Below, piece after piece: positions 27,152 to 38,894 of a stretch of DNA of 64,000 nucleotides (position 1 is the first letter of the stretch; each line of letters opens with the position of its first letter). The notes beneath the pieces are model-generated. The model had not been told where the DNA came from and did not search any database. It was given only the letters and a program-made list of their open reading frames with translations. The position numbers and the translations under genes are program-made. The stretch comes from Achromobacter spanius (GTDB lineage: Bacteria > Pseudomonadota > Gammaproteobacteria > Burkholderiales > Burkholderiaceae_B): contig NZ_CP121261.1 of assembly GCF_029637605.1 (NCBI RefSeq), positions 3,472,001 through 3,536,000 of the forward strand, given 5' to 3'.

Positions 27152-28627
27152 ATGCGTTGGCTCTTGGCAATGATCAAGCACGAGACGAATACCTATTCGC
27201 CCGTGCCGACCCCGTTGGAACGCTTTTTCCGCGGCAGTCCTGAAATCCTGGCTGGCGAACGCGCCATCAAGGCCTACGAAAACACCGACAGCGGGTTGGG
27301 CGGGTATATCGAAGTGGCCCGTCGCGTGGGCGCGGAAATCGTGGTGCCGGTCGCGGCCGAGTCCTGGCCCAGCGGCCCCACCAGCGCCGACACCCACGAA
27401 CGCCTGTGCAAGCTGGTGCTGGACCAGGTCAAGCTGGGCGGCTTTGACGCCATCTTGCTGGACCTGCACGGCGCCATGGTCGCCGAAGGCGTGGAAGACG
27501 CGGAAGGCGACCTGCTGCGCCGCCTGCGTGAAATTGACCCGACCACGCCCGTGGCCGTCACGCTGGACATGCACGCCAACATCTACGACGACATCGTCGA
27601 CAACGCCACCGTCATCAGCGGCTTTCACACCTATCCGCACGTGGACATCCGTGACGCCGGCGTGCGCGCGGCCAACGTCATCGTCCGCACGCTCAAGGGT
27701 GAAATCAAGCCCGTCATGAGCTGGGCCAACAAGCCCATGCTGCCGCACATCATGTGCCAGGGCACGCACGCCGCGCCCAACAAGCCCTTGCAGGAGCGTT
27801 GCAAGGAACTGGAAGCGGGCGGCGTGCTGGCGGCCTCGGTCTTCGTGGGTTTTCCGCATGCGGACATCCGCGAAGCCGGCTTGAGCGCCGTCGTCTGTAC
27901 GGACGGCAAGCTGGAAGAGGCAAACAAGTACCGCGACGAGTTGCTGGAACGCGCCTGGGCAGGCCGCGCCGACTGGGTCTTCCACCCTGAACCGCTGGAA
28001 CCCACCATCGCGCGCGCCAAGCAGATCGAACAAGGCCCCGTCGTGTTGCTGGACCACTTCGACAACACCGGCTCGGGCGGCACCATGGACACCACCGCCG
28101 TGCTTGCCGAAGTGCTGCGCCAGGAACTCGACAATGTCGTGTTCTACGCCATTTGCGACCCGGACGCGGCACAGGAAGCCGCCACCGCGGGCGTCGGCAA
28201 GACCGTCACGATCAAGCTGGGTGGCAAGCTGGCCATGCCCGCCATCAAGGAACCCAGCGAACCGCTGGAAGTGACGGGACGCGTCAAGCTGGTGTTTGAC
28301 GGCGTCTACCTGAACCGCGGCCCCATGTACCGGGGCGTGCGCAACGACACGGGCCTGACGGTCGTCATCGACACCGGCCGGGTCGAGATCGTGGTGGTGT
28401 CGCGCCACCAGGAACCCTTTGATATCAACTGCCTGCTGTCGGCCGGCATCGACCCGCTGCAAAAGCGCTATGTGGTGTTGAAAAGCCGGGTGCACTGGCG
28501 CGCGGGCTTTTCCGACATGGCAACCGAAGTCATCGAATGCACTGGGGTGGGCGTGACCACATCCGACTACAGCCAGCTTGAATTCAAGAACGTGCGCCGC
28601 CCGATCTACCCGTTGGACCCGCTGTAA
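27152..28627 (+). CDS. M81-family metallopeptidase (MlrC-like), copy 2
   Basis: A second M81 protein, 491 residues, starting MRWLLAMIKHETNTYSP at an ATG with AGGAA upstream; the frame extends further back but overlaps the amidase. It has the same metal-site framework as copy 1: LLDLHGAMV, TLDMHANIY and YPHVDIRDAG, with DHFDNTGSGGTMDTT in the C-terminal half. The two copies differ clearly outside these motifs, so they are old paralogs rather than a recent duplication. It closes the cluster, followed by a terminator. Copy 1 and copy 2 may cut different bonds of the same imported compound. Confidence 0.9.
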   Translation: MRWLLAMIKHETNTYSPVPTPLERFFRGSPEILAGERAIKAYENTDSGLGGYIEVARRVGAEIVVPVAAESWPSGPTSADTHERLCKLVLDQVKLGGFDAILLDLHGAMVAEGVEDAEGDLLRRLREIDPTTPVAVTLDMHANIYDDIVDNATVISGFHTYPHVDIRDAGVRAANVIVRTLKGEIKPVMSWANKPMLPHIMCQGTHAAPNKPLQERCKELEAGGVLAASVFVGFPHADIREAGLSAVVCTDGKLEEANKYRDELLERAWAGRADWVFHPEPLEPTIARAKQIEQGPVVLLDHFDNTGSGGTMDTTAVLAEVLRQELDNVVFYAICDPDAAQEAATAGVGKTVTIKLGGKLAMPAIKEPSEPLEVTGRVKLVFDGVYLNRGPMYRGVRNDTGLTVVIDTGRVEIVVVSRHQEPFDINCLLSAGIDPLQKRYVVLKSRVHWRAGFSDMATEVIECTGVGVTTSDYSQLEFKNVRRPIYPLDPL

Positions 28628-28678
28628 GGCGCGCAGACGCCAACCAAACCCGCGATAAAAACGCGGAATTGTCGACAA

Positions 28679-28705
28679 AAAGGCCAGCGCTGATCGCTGG
28701 CCTTT
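28679..28705. terminator. intrinsic terminator after the catabolic cluster
   Basis: An 11-base-pair stem (AAAGGCCAGCG / CGCTGGCCTTT) with loop CTGAT, flanked by A-rich sequence on the left and CATTTT on the right. It ends the second M81 gene and could work in both directions. Confidence 0.85.
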
Positions 28706-28890
28706 CATTTTGAAACCTCCCGTAACTGCGCGCGCGGTCATGTGTCCCTTTGCGTCGGTATACTCCGGCGCTGGCCCTTACAGGCTCATGAATGCGTATA
28801 TGTCGGCAGCCGCGCCTGAGCAACCACGGCGCGATGGCTTGGTGCCTGGCCTGCCGAATATGACTCGACAATCAACGAAGAAACAAAACG

Positions 28891-30849
28891 ATGAAAAAGA
28901 GCGTAGCGATCACCCTCGGCGTGGTCATAGTGGGAGCGGGAAGCTGGATAGGCGCCACTTGGTACACCGGCAAACGCATAGAGGAAAGTTCGCAACGCCA
29001 TCTGGCCGAAGCCAACGAAAAGCTGGCCAAGCTGACGCCGTTGTTCGGTCTGCGCATTGACCAGATCAAGTACGAACGCAGCCTGTTCTCGACCCAGGCG
29101 CGCTACGGCCTGTCGCTGGTAAAGAACGACAAGAGCCTGGACGACATGCCCGCCGGCATGATTGAGTTCGACGCGGTCATTGAACATGGCCCCTTCCCCA
29201 AGACCGCGCTGTCGCGCGGCGCCCTGGCGCCCAAGCTGGCTTTCGTCCACGCCGAAATCGCCAAGACGGACAACCTGAAGGAAGTGTTCGCCCTGACCAA
29301 GGACGTCTCGCCCCTGATCAGCGACGCCATGATCAGCTACAGCGGCACCACCAGCTCCACGTCCAAGATTGCGCCGGTGTCGACGGCCGTGGACGGCAAT
29401 TCGATCGACTTCAGCGGCATGGTGATCACCGGCACGTTCGACCGTACTCTGGAAGCCGTCACCGCGCACGGCGTGATGGACAAGCTGGCCATCGACGGCA
29501 CGAAGAGCAACGACCCCGTCGTCATGGCCATTACCGGCATGACCATGGACGTCAACAGCCGCATGGGCAAGTTCGGCGTGTCCATGGGCGACTCCGATCT
29601 GAAGGTCAAGCGCGTCGACGTGACCCGCCCGGGCGACGACATCAAGCTGTCGCTGGACAACTTCGGCTATGGCGTGAAGCTGGCCGAAGACGACAAGGCC
29701 ATCAACGTGCAAGCCGCCTATCAAACGGGCGACATCACCGTGAACGACGTGGCGCTGGGTAACGGCCAGGCCGTGATCAAGCTGGCCAAGCTGGATGGCC
29801 AGGCCGTCAAGCAACTGTCCGACACCTACAACCAGATGCTGCGCCAACTTATGGGGCAGGCTGAAGACGAAGGCCTGAAGGACGAGCAGATTCAGACGAT
29901 GATGGATGCCGGCGGCAAGCTGCTGGCGGGCAACCCGTCGTTCAGCATCGACCCCATCAGCTGGAAAACGCCCAAGGGCGAAAGCAAGCTGAACTTCACG
30001 CTGGACCTGGCCAACCCGCCCGACATCAAGAACCTGACGCCGCAAGAGATCGCCATCCAGGCCATCAAGCGCATCGATGCCACGCTGGTCATCTCCAAGC
30101 CGATGGTTCAAGACCTGGCTACGCAATACGCGATCAAGAAAGAAGGCCTGACGCCTGAGAAGGCCGCTGAAGAAGCCGACGAAAGCGTGCGCCAGATGGC
30201 CGGCATGGCCGAAATGCTGAACGTGGGCAAGAACGACGGCGACAACATCGTCGGCAAGTTCACCTACGCAGACGGCATGGGCAACTTGAACGGCAAGGAA
30301 ATCCCCGCCGACGAGCTGTTCAGCGGCCTGCTGGGTGCCACCGGCATGGGCGGCATGGACGACTATGGCGACGAGCCGATGCCGGAAATGGGCATGGAAG
30401 AGCCGGCAGCGGATGCGACGCCCGCCGTCGGCATGATGCAGGATTTCGACCTGGACACCATCAGCAGCCTGCTGGACGACATGGGCATCACCGCCAACAA
30501 GCTGGATGGCGACGAAGGTCCGGTGCTGGTGCTGGATGCCGGCAACACCGGCGCCAACGAGCTGCGCCTGGAATTCCTGTGCAACGACTTCACCGAAAAG
30601 TGCCTGGACCTGGTCATGACGGCCACGTACAAGACCAAGAAGCCGATGCCGCTAAAGGCCATCAATAGCTGGAACCAGGAATACCGCTGGACGCGCGCTT
30701 ACCTGGATGACAACAACCAGGCCGTGCTGCAGATGGACATGAACGCGGAAGGCGGAATCGGCAAGGACAACCTGCAGATCCTGCTGAACACCTTCATCAG
30801 CATCGCCGAAGACTTCAACACGGCGGCGCAGGCAGCGCCGGCCAAGTAA
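28891..30849 (+). CDS. YdgA/DUF945-family protein
   Basis: A 652-residue protein anchored by a single N-terminal membrane segment (SVAITLGVVIVGAGSWIGATW) with the rest in the periplasm. After it come the YTGKRIEESSQRHLAEAN and IDQIKYERSLFSTQARYG segments that mark the YdgA-like family (DUF945). An acidic, Gly/Met-rich linker lies near residues 480-520. The family has no established biochemical activity. It is a single-gene unit flanked by terminators. Confidence 0.82.
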   Translation: MKKSVAITLGVVIVGAGSWIGATWYTGKRIEESSQRHLAEANEKLAKLTPLFGLRIDQIKYERSLFSTQARYGLSLVKNDKSLDDMPAGMIEFDAVIEHGPFPKTALSRGALAPKLAFVHAEIAKTDNLKEVFALTKDVSPLISDAMISYSGTTSSTSKIAPVSTAVDGNSIDFSGMVITGTFDRTLEAVTAHGVMDKLAIDGTKSNDPVVMAITGMTMDVNSRMGKFGVSMGDSDLKVKRVDVTRPGDDIKLSLDNFGYGVKLAEDDKAINVQAAYQTGDITVNDVALGNGQAVIKLAKLDGQAVKQLSDTYNQMLRQLMGQAEDEGLKDEQIQTMMDAGGKLLAGNPSFSIDPISWKTPKGESKLNFTLDLANPPDIKNLTPQEIAIQAIKRIDATLVISKPMVQDLATQYAIKKEGLTPEKAAEEADESVRQMAGMAEMLNVGKNDGDNIVGKFTYADGMGNLNGKEIPADELFSGLLGATGMGGMDDYGDEPMPEMGMEEPAADATPAVGMMQDFDLDTISSLLDDMGITANKLDGDEGPVLVLDAGNTGANELRLEFLCNDFTEKCLDLVMTATYKTKKPMPLKAINSWNQEYRWTRAYLDDNNQAVLQMDMNAEGGIGKDNLQILLNTFISIAEDFNTAAQAAPAK

Positions 30850-30881
30850 GCCTGATACCCAAGCGGGCAAACGCCCAGCAA

Positions 30882-30912
30882 AAAGCCTCCATCTTGCGAT
30901 GGAGGCTTTTTT
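30882..30912. terminator. bidirectional terminator between the YdgA-like gene and gcvP
   Basis: AAAGCCTCCATC / GATGGAGGCTTT pair perfectly over 12 bases with a TTGC loop, followed by TTT on the plus side and preceded by AA on the other. It serves both convergent genes. Confidence 0.9.
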
Positions 30913-30924
30913 ATCGCCATTGCG

Positions 30925-33798
<2,874 letters not shown>

Positions 33799-33873
33799 GG
33801 GGAGATCTCGGGGTGGTGGTGCATTTCGCGAGCCGGGCACGCCACGAGGACGGCGCGCCCGGCTCGAACCGGC

Positions 33874-34251
33874 TTAACCGTTGGCGACGGCTTCGTAGCC
33901 GGCGGCGTCCAGCAGCTTGTCGGCGTCGGCGGCGTTCACCGGCTTGATCTTGAAGATCCAGGTGGTGAAAGCCGATTCGTTGATCAGGCTGGGGTTGTTT
34001 TCCAGTTCGTCGTTGAAGGCGACGATTTCACCGTCGACCGGTGCGTAGATGTCGGAAGCGGCCTTGACCGACTCGACCACGCCGGCGGTTTCGCCCGCTT
34101 TCAGCTTGGCGCCGACATTCACGTCGCCAACGAAAACCAGGTCGCCCAATTGGTCCTGGGCGGTATCGGTGATGCCGACGACGAACACGTCGCCTTCAGC
34201 TTTGACCCATTCGTGGGACTGGGTGTACTTGCGATCGGTGGGCAGGCTCAT
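33874..34251 (-). CDS. gcvH: glycine cleavage system H-protein
   Basis: The 125-residue lipoyl carrier of the glycine cleavage system, which shuttles the aminomethyl group from GcvP to GcvT. The lipoylation site is Lys63 in VESVKAASDIYAP, and HEWVKAEGDVFVVGITDTAQ is the conserved N-terminal part. AGAGGA lies before the ATG. It is the middle gene of gcvTHP. Confidence 0.97.
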   Translation of the reverse strand: MSLPTDRKYTQSHEWVKAEGDVFVVGITDTAQDQLGDLVFVGDVNVGAKLKAGETAGVVESVKAASDIYAPVDGEIVAFNDELENNPSLINESAFTTWIFKIKPVNAADADKLLDAAGYEAVANG

Positions 34252-34353
34252 GGGAAATCCTCTAGGGAATACGGGGTAGATGAATGGTGTTGCGCGCCTC
34301 GCGCGAACGCCGCGTGCATCCAGGCAGGCGGCCGGTCGCGCGAAGCTTCGAGT

Positions 34354-35454
34354 TTACGAGTGTTCGACGGCTTTGCCGTTACGGACAAAAGGCAGTTTGC
34401 AGACCAGGGCGGGCACCCATTTGCCACGGATATCGACCTCGACCGTGTCGCCCGGACGCACGCCTTGCGGCAGGCGGGCAAAGCCGATCGACACGCCCAG
34501 CGTGGGCGACATGGTGCCGCTGGTGAGTTCGCCCGTGCCGGCCGGCGTGCGCACGGCCATGTGGGCGCGCATCACGCCACGCTCTTGCAGCTTCAGGCCG
34601 ACAAAGGCGGCGGGGGTGGCGAATTGTTCCAGCGCATCGCGGCCGATGAAGCGGCGCTCGGCGTTCTTCAAGGACACGGTCCAGGTCAGGCCGGCCTGGT
34701 CGGGCTGGGTCAGCTCGTCCATGTCTTGGCCGTACAGGTTCATGCCGGCTTCCAGGCGCAGCGTGTCACGCGCACCCAGGCCCGCCGGGCGCACGCCCTG
34801 GGCGACAAGGTCGCGCCACAGTTGCACGACGTCAGCAGCGGGCAGGACGATTTCAAAGCCGTCTTCGCCGGTATAGCCGGTGCGGGCAACCAGCGTGTCG
34901 CCATCCAGGTGGGCGGCAACGAAGGGCGTCAGGGATTCAGTGGCGGCCTGCCAGGCCGGGCGCGCGGCCCAGACCTTGGCGCGAGCGTTGGGGCCCTGCA
35001 CGGCCACCATGGCCAGGTCGCGGCGCGGGGTGATGGCGACGTCGAAATTGCCGGCCTGCTTGACGCGCTGCATCCAGGCCACGTCTTTGTCGGCGGTGCC
35101 GGCGTTGACCACCACGCGCCATTCGTCGGCGGCGAAAAAATAGATGATCAGGTCGTCGATGACGCCGCCCTGCGGGTTCAGCATGCAGGAATACAGCGCC
35201 TTGCCGGGCACGGTCAGCTTGGCCACGTCGTTGGCCACCAGGCGTTGCAAGAAGGCGTAGGCGTCGGGGCCGACAATATCGACGTTCAGCATGTGCGACA
35301 CATCGAACATGCCCGCATCCTGGCGCACCGCGTGGTGTTCCTCAAGCTGCGAGCCGTAGGCCAAGGGCATGTCCCAGCCGCCGAAATCGACCATTCGGGC
35401 GCCGGAGGCGATGTGTTCGTCGGCCAGCGGGGTGCGTTTGAGGGTTGCGGACAT
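34354..35454 (-). CDS. gcvT: glycine cleavage system aminomethyltransferase, T-protein
   Basis: GcvT releases ammonia from the H-protein intermediate and gives methylenetetrahydrofolate. The 366-residue frame has [20 protein letters not shown] near the N-terminus, [17 protein letters not shown] and the C-terminal [13 protein letters not shown] segment. It is the first gene of the operon and is preceded by a tandem glycine riboswitch, so its expression should rise with glycine. Confidence 0.97.
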   Translation of the reverse strand: MSATLKRTPLADEHIASGARMVDFGGWDMPLAYGSQLEEHHAVRQDAGMFDVSHMLNVDIVGPDAYAFLQRLVANDVAKLTVPGKALYSCMLNPQGGVIDDLIIYFFAADEWRVVVNAGTADKDVAWMQRVKQAGNFDVAITPRRDLAMVAVQGPNARAKVWAARPAWQAATESLTPFVAAHLDGDTLVARTGYTGEDGFEIVLPAADVVQLWRDLVAQGVRPAGLGARDTLRLEAGMNLYGQDMDELTQPDQAGLTWTVSLKNAERRFIGRDALEQFATPAAFVGLKLQERGVMRAHMAVRTPAGTGELTSGTMSPTLGVSIGFARLPQGVRPGDTVEVDIRGKWVPALVCKLPFVRNGKAVEHS

Positions 35455-35549
35455 GCGCGGAAACTCCGGGACGGCAATGCTTTGCCAGGGTTACGGAATG
35501 CCGGTCGTGACAAGCGGACTGCGCCCGCACGGCATCGGCTGAATCTTCC

Positions 35550-35800
35550 GCCCCTCTGTCCTTTTGCCTGAGAGTTGCCCCGCGCTTGGCGGGTTTGCAC
35601 CTTCGGCGCCTGGGCTGCTCGCTGTGTCCCGAATTCGGGGCGGCGCCAGGTCTCTCCAGAGTACTGTTTTGCCGCATCCACACGGTGAAAAACCGGGACG
35701 GGGCAAGCATGTGCGGTATCGGTTACCTGAGCGATTCTGGGCGAATTGCGCCTTCGGCGGCGGCCCACTGAAACGGCCGCTCTCTCCCGCAGACATGCGT
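35550..35800 (-). promoter_or_regulatory. tandem-aptamer glycine riboswitch
   Basis: The minus-strand leader of gcvT contains two aptamers. The promoter-proximal one (about 35705-35800) has GGGAGAGAGCGG and GCCGCCGAAGGCGCAA and ends near CGCUCAGGUAACCG. The second (about 35550-35670) has the textbook GGAGAGACC, GCGCCGAAGGTGCAA and CTCTCAGGCAAAAGGACAG. Two aptamers with a short linker are the classic arrangement in front of gcvT. The region from 35455 to 35549 would be the expression platform; I do not see a U-run terminator there, so control of translation is likely. Confidence 0.93.
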
Positions 35801-35829
35801 GACAGCGGCGCCAAGCATACAACGAAAAC

Positions 35830-35859
35830 AAGCCCTGGAAAAGCGCGATTTCCGGGCTT
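35830..35859 (-). terminator. terminator of the sodA-ZIP unit
   Basis: On the minus strand AAGCCCGGAAA pairs with TTTCC-A-GGGCTT (one bulge), followed by GTTTTCGTT. It lies about 90 bp after the ZIP gene stop and just upstream of the riboswitch. Confidence 0.65.
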
Positions 35860-35946
35860 GGGCCAGCGGCAAACCGCAGCTGGCAGGCGGCGCCGGAGCT
35901 GGGCTGGACCGGCCCAGCGTCGCCCCGCTTGTTGCTGGCGCTGGCG

Positions 35947-36840
35947 CTATCCCAGCGCGGTGTCCAGCAGCATCATCAGCACAAAGCCCAGCATCAGCCC
36001 GCAGGTGGCATAGACCTCGTGCCCCTTGCGGTGCGATTCGGGAATGATTTCATGGCTGATGACAAACAGCATGGCGCCCGCCGCGAAGCCCAGGCCCCAG
36101 GGCAGCAGCAACGCCGACCAGCCGACGATGGCGGCCCCCAGCACGGCGCCCAGCGGCTCGACCAGCCCCGACAACATCCCCAGCGCCACGGCGAAGGTTC
36201 GCGTGTAGCCGGCTGCCAGCAACGCCACCGCCACGACCAGCCCTTCGGGAACGTCCTGGATGGCGATGCCGGTAGCCAGCGCGGTGCCGGCCACCGGATC
36301 GCCGCCCGCAAAGCCGACCCCAATGGCCAGGCCTTCGGGCAGGTTATGCAAGGTGATGGCGATGACGAACAGCCAGGCCCGGCGAATGCGGCGCGACTCG
36401 ATGCCTTCGCGGCCCTTGATGAAGTGTTCGTGCGGCAGCGTGCGGTCCATGATGAGCAGCACGGCGGCGCCCAACAGAATGGCCGCCCCCACCGTCAGCC
36501 CCGCCCCCCACGGCCCCATGCCCTGGCTTTCAGCCGCCGCGATGCCCGGGGCCACCAGCGAAAACGCGCAGGCCGCCAGCATGACGCCGGCGCCGAAGCC
36601 GAACATGCTGTCCTGGACCTTTTGCGGAATGGTGCGGGCGAACAGAATGGGCAAGGTGCCCAGCGCGGTAGCGGCGGCCGCCACCAGTCCGCCCAGCAAG
36701 GCGTCGGCCACGTGCGGCGCGCGCACATCCAGATAGGCCCACAACTGGTGCAAAGCCAGGCATGACACCAAGACCGCCAGCGTCCAGACACTGATGCTGG
36801 TGGCCGCGGGACGCACGCGATGACGACTGAAGGTGTTCAT
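35947..36840 (-). CDS. ZIP-family divalent metal transporter (ZupT-like)
   Basis: An eight-helix metal importer of about 297 residues. The metal-binding helices IV and V are visible as HNLPEGLAIGVGFAGGD and QDVPEGLVVAVAL, plus FVISHEIIPESHRKGHE. The ATG at 36840 follows GGAGGCAG; longer readings run into the sodA stop region. It starts 29 bp after sodA on the same strand, so the two are probably one operon. That pairing suggests manganese (or iron) supply for the dismutase, though ZIP proteins also carry zinc. Confidence 0.9.
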   Translation of the reverse strand: MNTFSRHRVRPAATSISVWTLAVLVSCLALHQLWAYLDVRAPHVADALLGGLVAAAATALGTLPILFARTIPQKVQDSMFGFGAGVMLAACAFSLVAPGIAAAESQGMGPWGAGLTVGAAILLGAAVLLIMDRTLPHEHFIKGREGIESRRIRRAWLFVIAITLHNLPEGLAIGVGFAGGDPVAGTALATGIAIQDVPEGLVVAVALLAAGYTRTFAVALGMLSGLVEPLGAVLGAAIVGWSALLLPWGLGFAAGAMLFVISHEIIPESHRKGHEVYATCGLMLGFVLMMLLDTALG

Positions 36841-36869
36841 GGGGCGACTGCCTCCGTCACAGAGCGGGC

Positions 36870-37484
36870 TTAGCCCTTCGCAGCCGCATAGCGGCGAGCC
36901 ACTTCGGACCAATTCACGACATTGTAAAAGGCGCCAATGTATTCAGGGCGACGGTTTTGGTACTTGAGGTAATAGGCGTGTTCCCAGACGTCCAGGCCCA
37001 GGATCGGGGTGTTGCCCTGCATTAGCGGGCTGTCCTGGTTGGCGCTGCTTTCCACCACCAGCTTGCCGGCGGGCGTGACCGAGAGCCAGGCCCAGCCGCT
37101 GCCGAAGCGGGTCAGGGCGGCTTTGGTGAAGGCGTCGCGAAAAGCGGCCAGGCCGCCCAGTTCGGCGTCGATGGCGGCGGCCAGCGCGCCATCGGGTTCG
37201 CCGCCGCCCTCGGGCGACATCACGGACCAGAACAAGCTGTGGTTGGCGTGGCCGCCGCCATGATTGCGGACCGCGCCGCGTATGGCTTCGGGCAATTGGT
37301 CCAGACGGGCGACCAGGGCTTCAACGGGCTCTTCCGTGCTGATCCCTGCGCCATCCAGCGCCGCGTTCAGGCTGGTGACATAGGTTTGATGATGCTTGCT
37401 GTAGTGGATCTCCATCGTCATCGCGTCGATGTGAGGCTCCAGGGCCTCATAGGCGTAGGGCAGCGTCGGAAGGGTATAGGCCAT
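36870..37484 (-). CDS. sodA: superoxide dismutase, Mn-type (SodA-like)
   Basis: A 204-residue Fe/Mn superoxide dismutase. The metal ligands are recognisable: His27 in MEIHYSKHH, a His in [11 protein letters not shown], and Asp and His in [15 protein letters not shown]. Details lean to the manganese type: the [18 protein letters not shown] start, HANHSLFW and NQDSPLM match E. coli SodA rather than SodB. I begin at MAYTLP (37484); the frame is open upstream across the AT-rich promoter, so a longer product is unlikely. Metal choice should be confirmed by experiment. Confidence 0.93.
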   Translation of the reverse strand: MAYTLPTLPYAYEALEPHIDAMTMEIHYSKHHQTYVTSLNAALDGAGISTEEPVEALVARLDQLPEAIRGAVRNHGGGHANHSLFWSVMSPEGGGEPDGALAAAIDAELGGLAAFRDAFTKAALTRFGSGWAWLSVTPAGKLVVESSANQDSPLMQGNTPILGLDVWEHAYYLKYQNRRPEYIGAFYNVVNWSEVARRYAAAKG

Positions 37485-37548
37485 GCATGTCTCCGTGGGA
37501 CTGGCCCCCTTTTTTAGCGAAAGGCGCCAGTTAAAATCGAAAACATAA

Positions 37549-37577
37549 ATGATATGTATTTTTATTTGATAAAACAA
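37549..37577 (-). promoter_or_regulatory. candidate sodA promoter in an AT-rich patch
   Basis: The minus strand has TTGTTT, 17 bases, TATCAT, about 65 bp before sodA. The patch (about 37530-37580) is far more AT-rich than its surroundings and contains AATGAT-ATGTAT-TTTTAT hexamers, which could be a poor Fur-type site. Confidence 0.45.
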
Positions 37578-37668
37578 TGGCGGCGTGGAAGTTGAGCCAT
37601 CACCGCGCTATTACGGGGCCATCACCCGCGCCATCACTGCCTCATCACAGCGCTGAAGACAATGCCTA

Positions 37669-38871
37669 TTACAGCGCCTTGCCGCAGGCTACTCCCGAGG
37701 CCCAGGCCCATTGGAAGTTGTAGCCACCCAGCCAGCCGGTGACATCGACGGCTTCGCCAATGAAATACAGGCCGGGCATGGTTTTGGCCTGCATGGATTT
37801 TTGATCCAGGCCGCGCGTATCGACACCACCGCGCATCACTTCGGCCTTTTTGTAGCCGGCGGTGCCGCTGGGCACCAGTGTCCATTGGTGGATGTCTTGC
37901 GCCAAGGCGCGCAGCGTTTTGTCCGGCGCGTCGGCCAGGCGCATCGCGGCAAGACCGGGCTTGCCGCCCTGCTCCGCCAGATGCAGCCACCGATCGGCCA
38001 GCCGCTTGGGCCATAACCCGGCCAGTACGGTATGCAATTGCTGCCGGTTGCCCGACTTGGACGCGAGCAGCTCTTCAGCCAGGTCGCGGCCCGGCGCCAG
38101 GTCGATGACGATGGGTTCGCCCGGCTTCCAGTAGCTGGAAATCTGCAAGATGCCTGGCCCGGACAGGCCACGATGGGTGAACAGCAGGTCTTCCAGGAAT
38201 TCACCGCGCGTCTTGCCCTGCCCCGTGTGCAGGCCCACTTCCAGCGCCACGCCCGACAGTTCGGACAGCGCCTGCCATTGTGCGGGGTCAAAGGTCAGCG
38301 GCACCAGCGCGGGCCGGGGCTCGACCACCTTCAAGCCGAATTGGCGCGCAATCTTCAAGCCGAAATCGGTGGCACCCAATTGCGGGATCGCCATGCCGCC
38401 CGTGGCCACCACCAGCTTGGCCGCGCGGATCACGCCCTGGCTGGTGCGCAACTCGAAACCCTGCTCACCATGGCTGATCTCGGCCACGGAACACCCCATG
38501 CGCCACTGCACATTGCCCGCGTCGCACTCGGCGCGCAGCATGTCGATGATGGATTCGCTGGAATCGTTGCAGAACAGCTGGCCACGATGCTTCTCGTGCC
38601 AGGCGATGTGGTGGCGCTTCATCAGCGCCAGAAAATCCTGCGGCGTGTAGGCCGACAGTGCCGAGCGGCAGAAATGCGGGTTGTCGGACAGAAAGTTGGC
38701 GGGTCCGGTCCCGATGTTGGTGAAGTTGCAGCGGCCGCCGCCCGAAATGCGGATTTTCTCGGCCAGGCGCTCGGCGTGGTCGACCAGCACCACGCGCAAG
38801 CCGCGTTGCCCGGCCACCGCTGCACACATCATGCCAGCGGCGCCGGCGCCGAGTACGGCTACATCAAACAT
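37669..38871 (-). CDS. HI0933-family flavoprotein (NAD(P)/FAD-dependent oxidoreductase)
   Basis: A 400-residue flavoprotein of the YhiN/HI0933 family. The FAD-binding GAGAAGMMCA loop is at the N-terminus, followed by EKIRISGGGRCNFTN, the hallmark of this family, and a C-terminal GEAVDVTGWLGGYNFQWAW segment. The ATG at 38871 follows GGAGTCCTG. The physiological role of the family is not settled. It lies 23 bp after the decarboxylase gene and may be co-transcribed with it. Confidence 0.9.
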   Translation of the reverse strand: MFDVAVLGAGAAGMMCAAVAGQRGLRVVLVDHAERLAEKIRISGGGRCNFTNIGTGPANFLSDNPHFCRSALSAYTPQDFLALMKRHHIAWHEKHRGQLFCNDSSESIIDMLRAECDAGNVQWRMGCSVAEISHGEQGFELRTSQGVIRAAKLVVATGGMAIPQLGATDFGLKIARQFGLKVVEPRPALVPLTFDPAQWQALSELSGVALEVGLHTGQGKTRGEFLEDLLFTHRGLSGPGILQISSYWKPGEPIVIDLAPGRDLAEELLASKSGNRQQLHTVLAGLWPKRLADRWLHLAEQGGKPGLAAMRLADAPDKTLRALAQDIHQWTLVPSGTAGYKKAEVMRGGVDTRGLDQKSMQAKTMPGLYFIGEAVDVTGWLGGYNFQWAWASGVACGKAL

Positions 38872-38894
38872 CAGGACTCCAGACCCGCCGGGTC

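Noticed and set aside
18924..28627. Assigning a microcystin degradation (mlr) cluster
   Set aside because: Two M81 proteins are present, but MlrA, MlrB and MlrD are absent and the context is a peptide importer with beta-amino acid enzymes.
35286..35831. Open frames across the glycine riboswitch
   Set aside because: The sequence is explained by conserved riboswitch aptamers; translated products have no family character.
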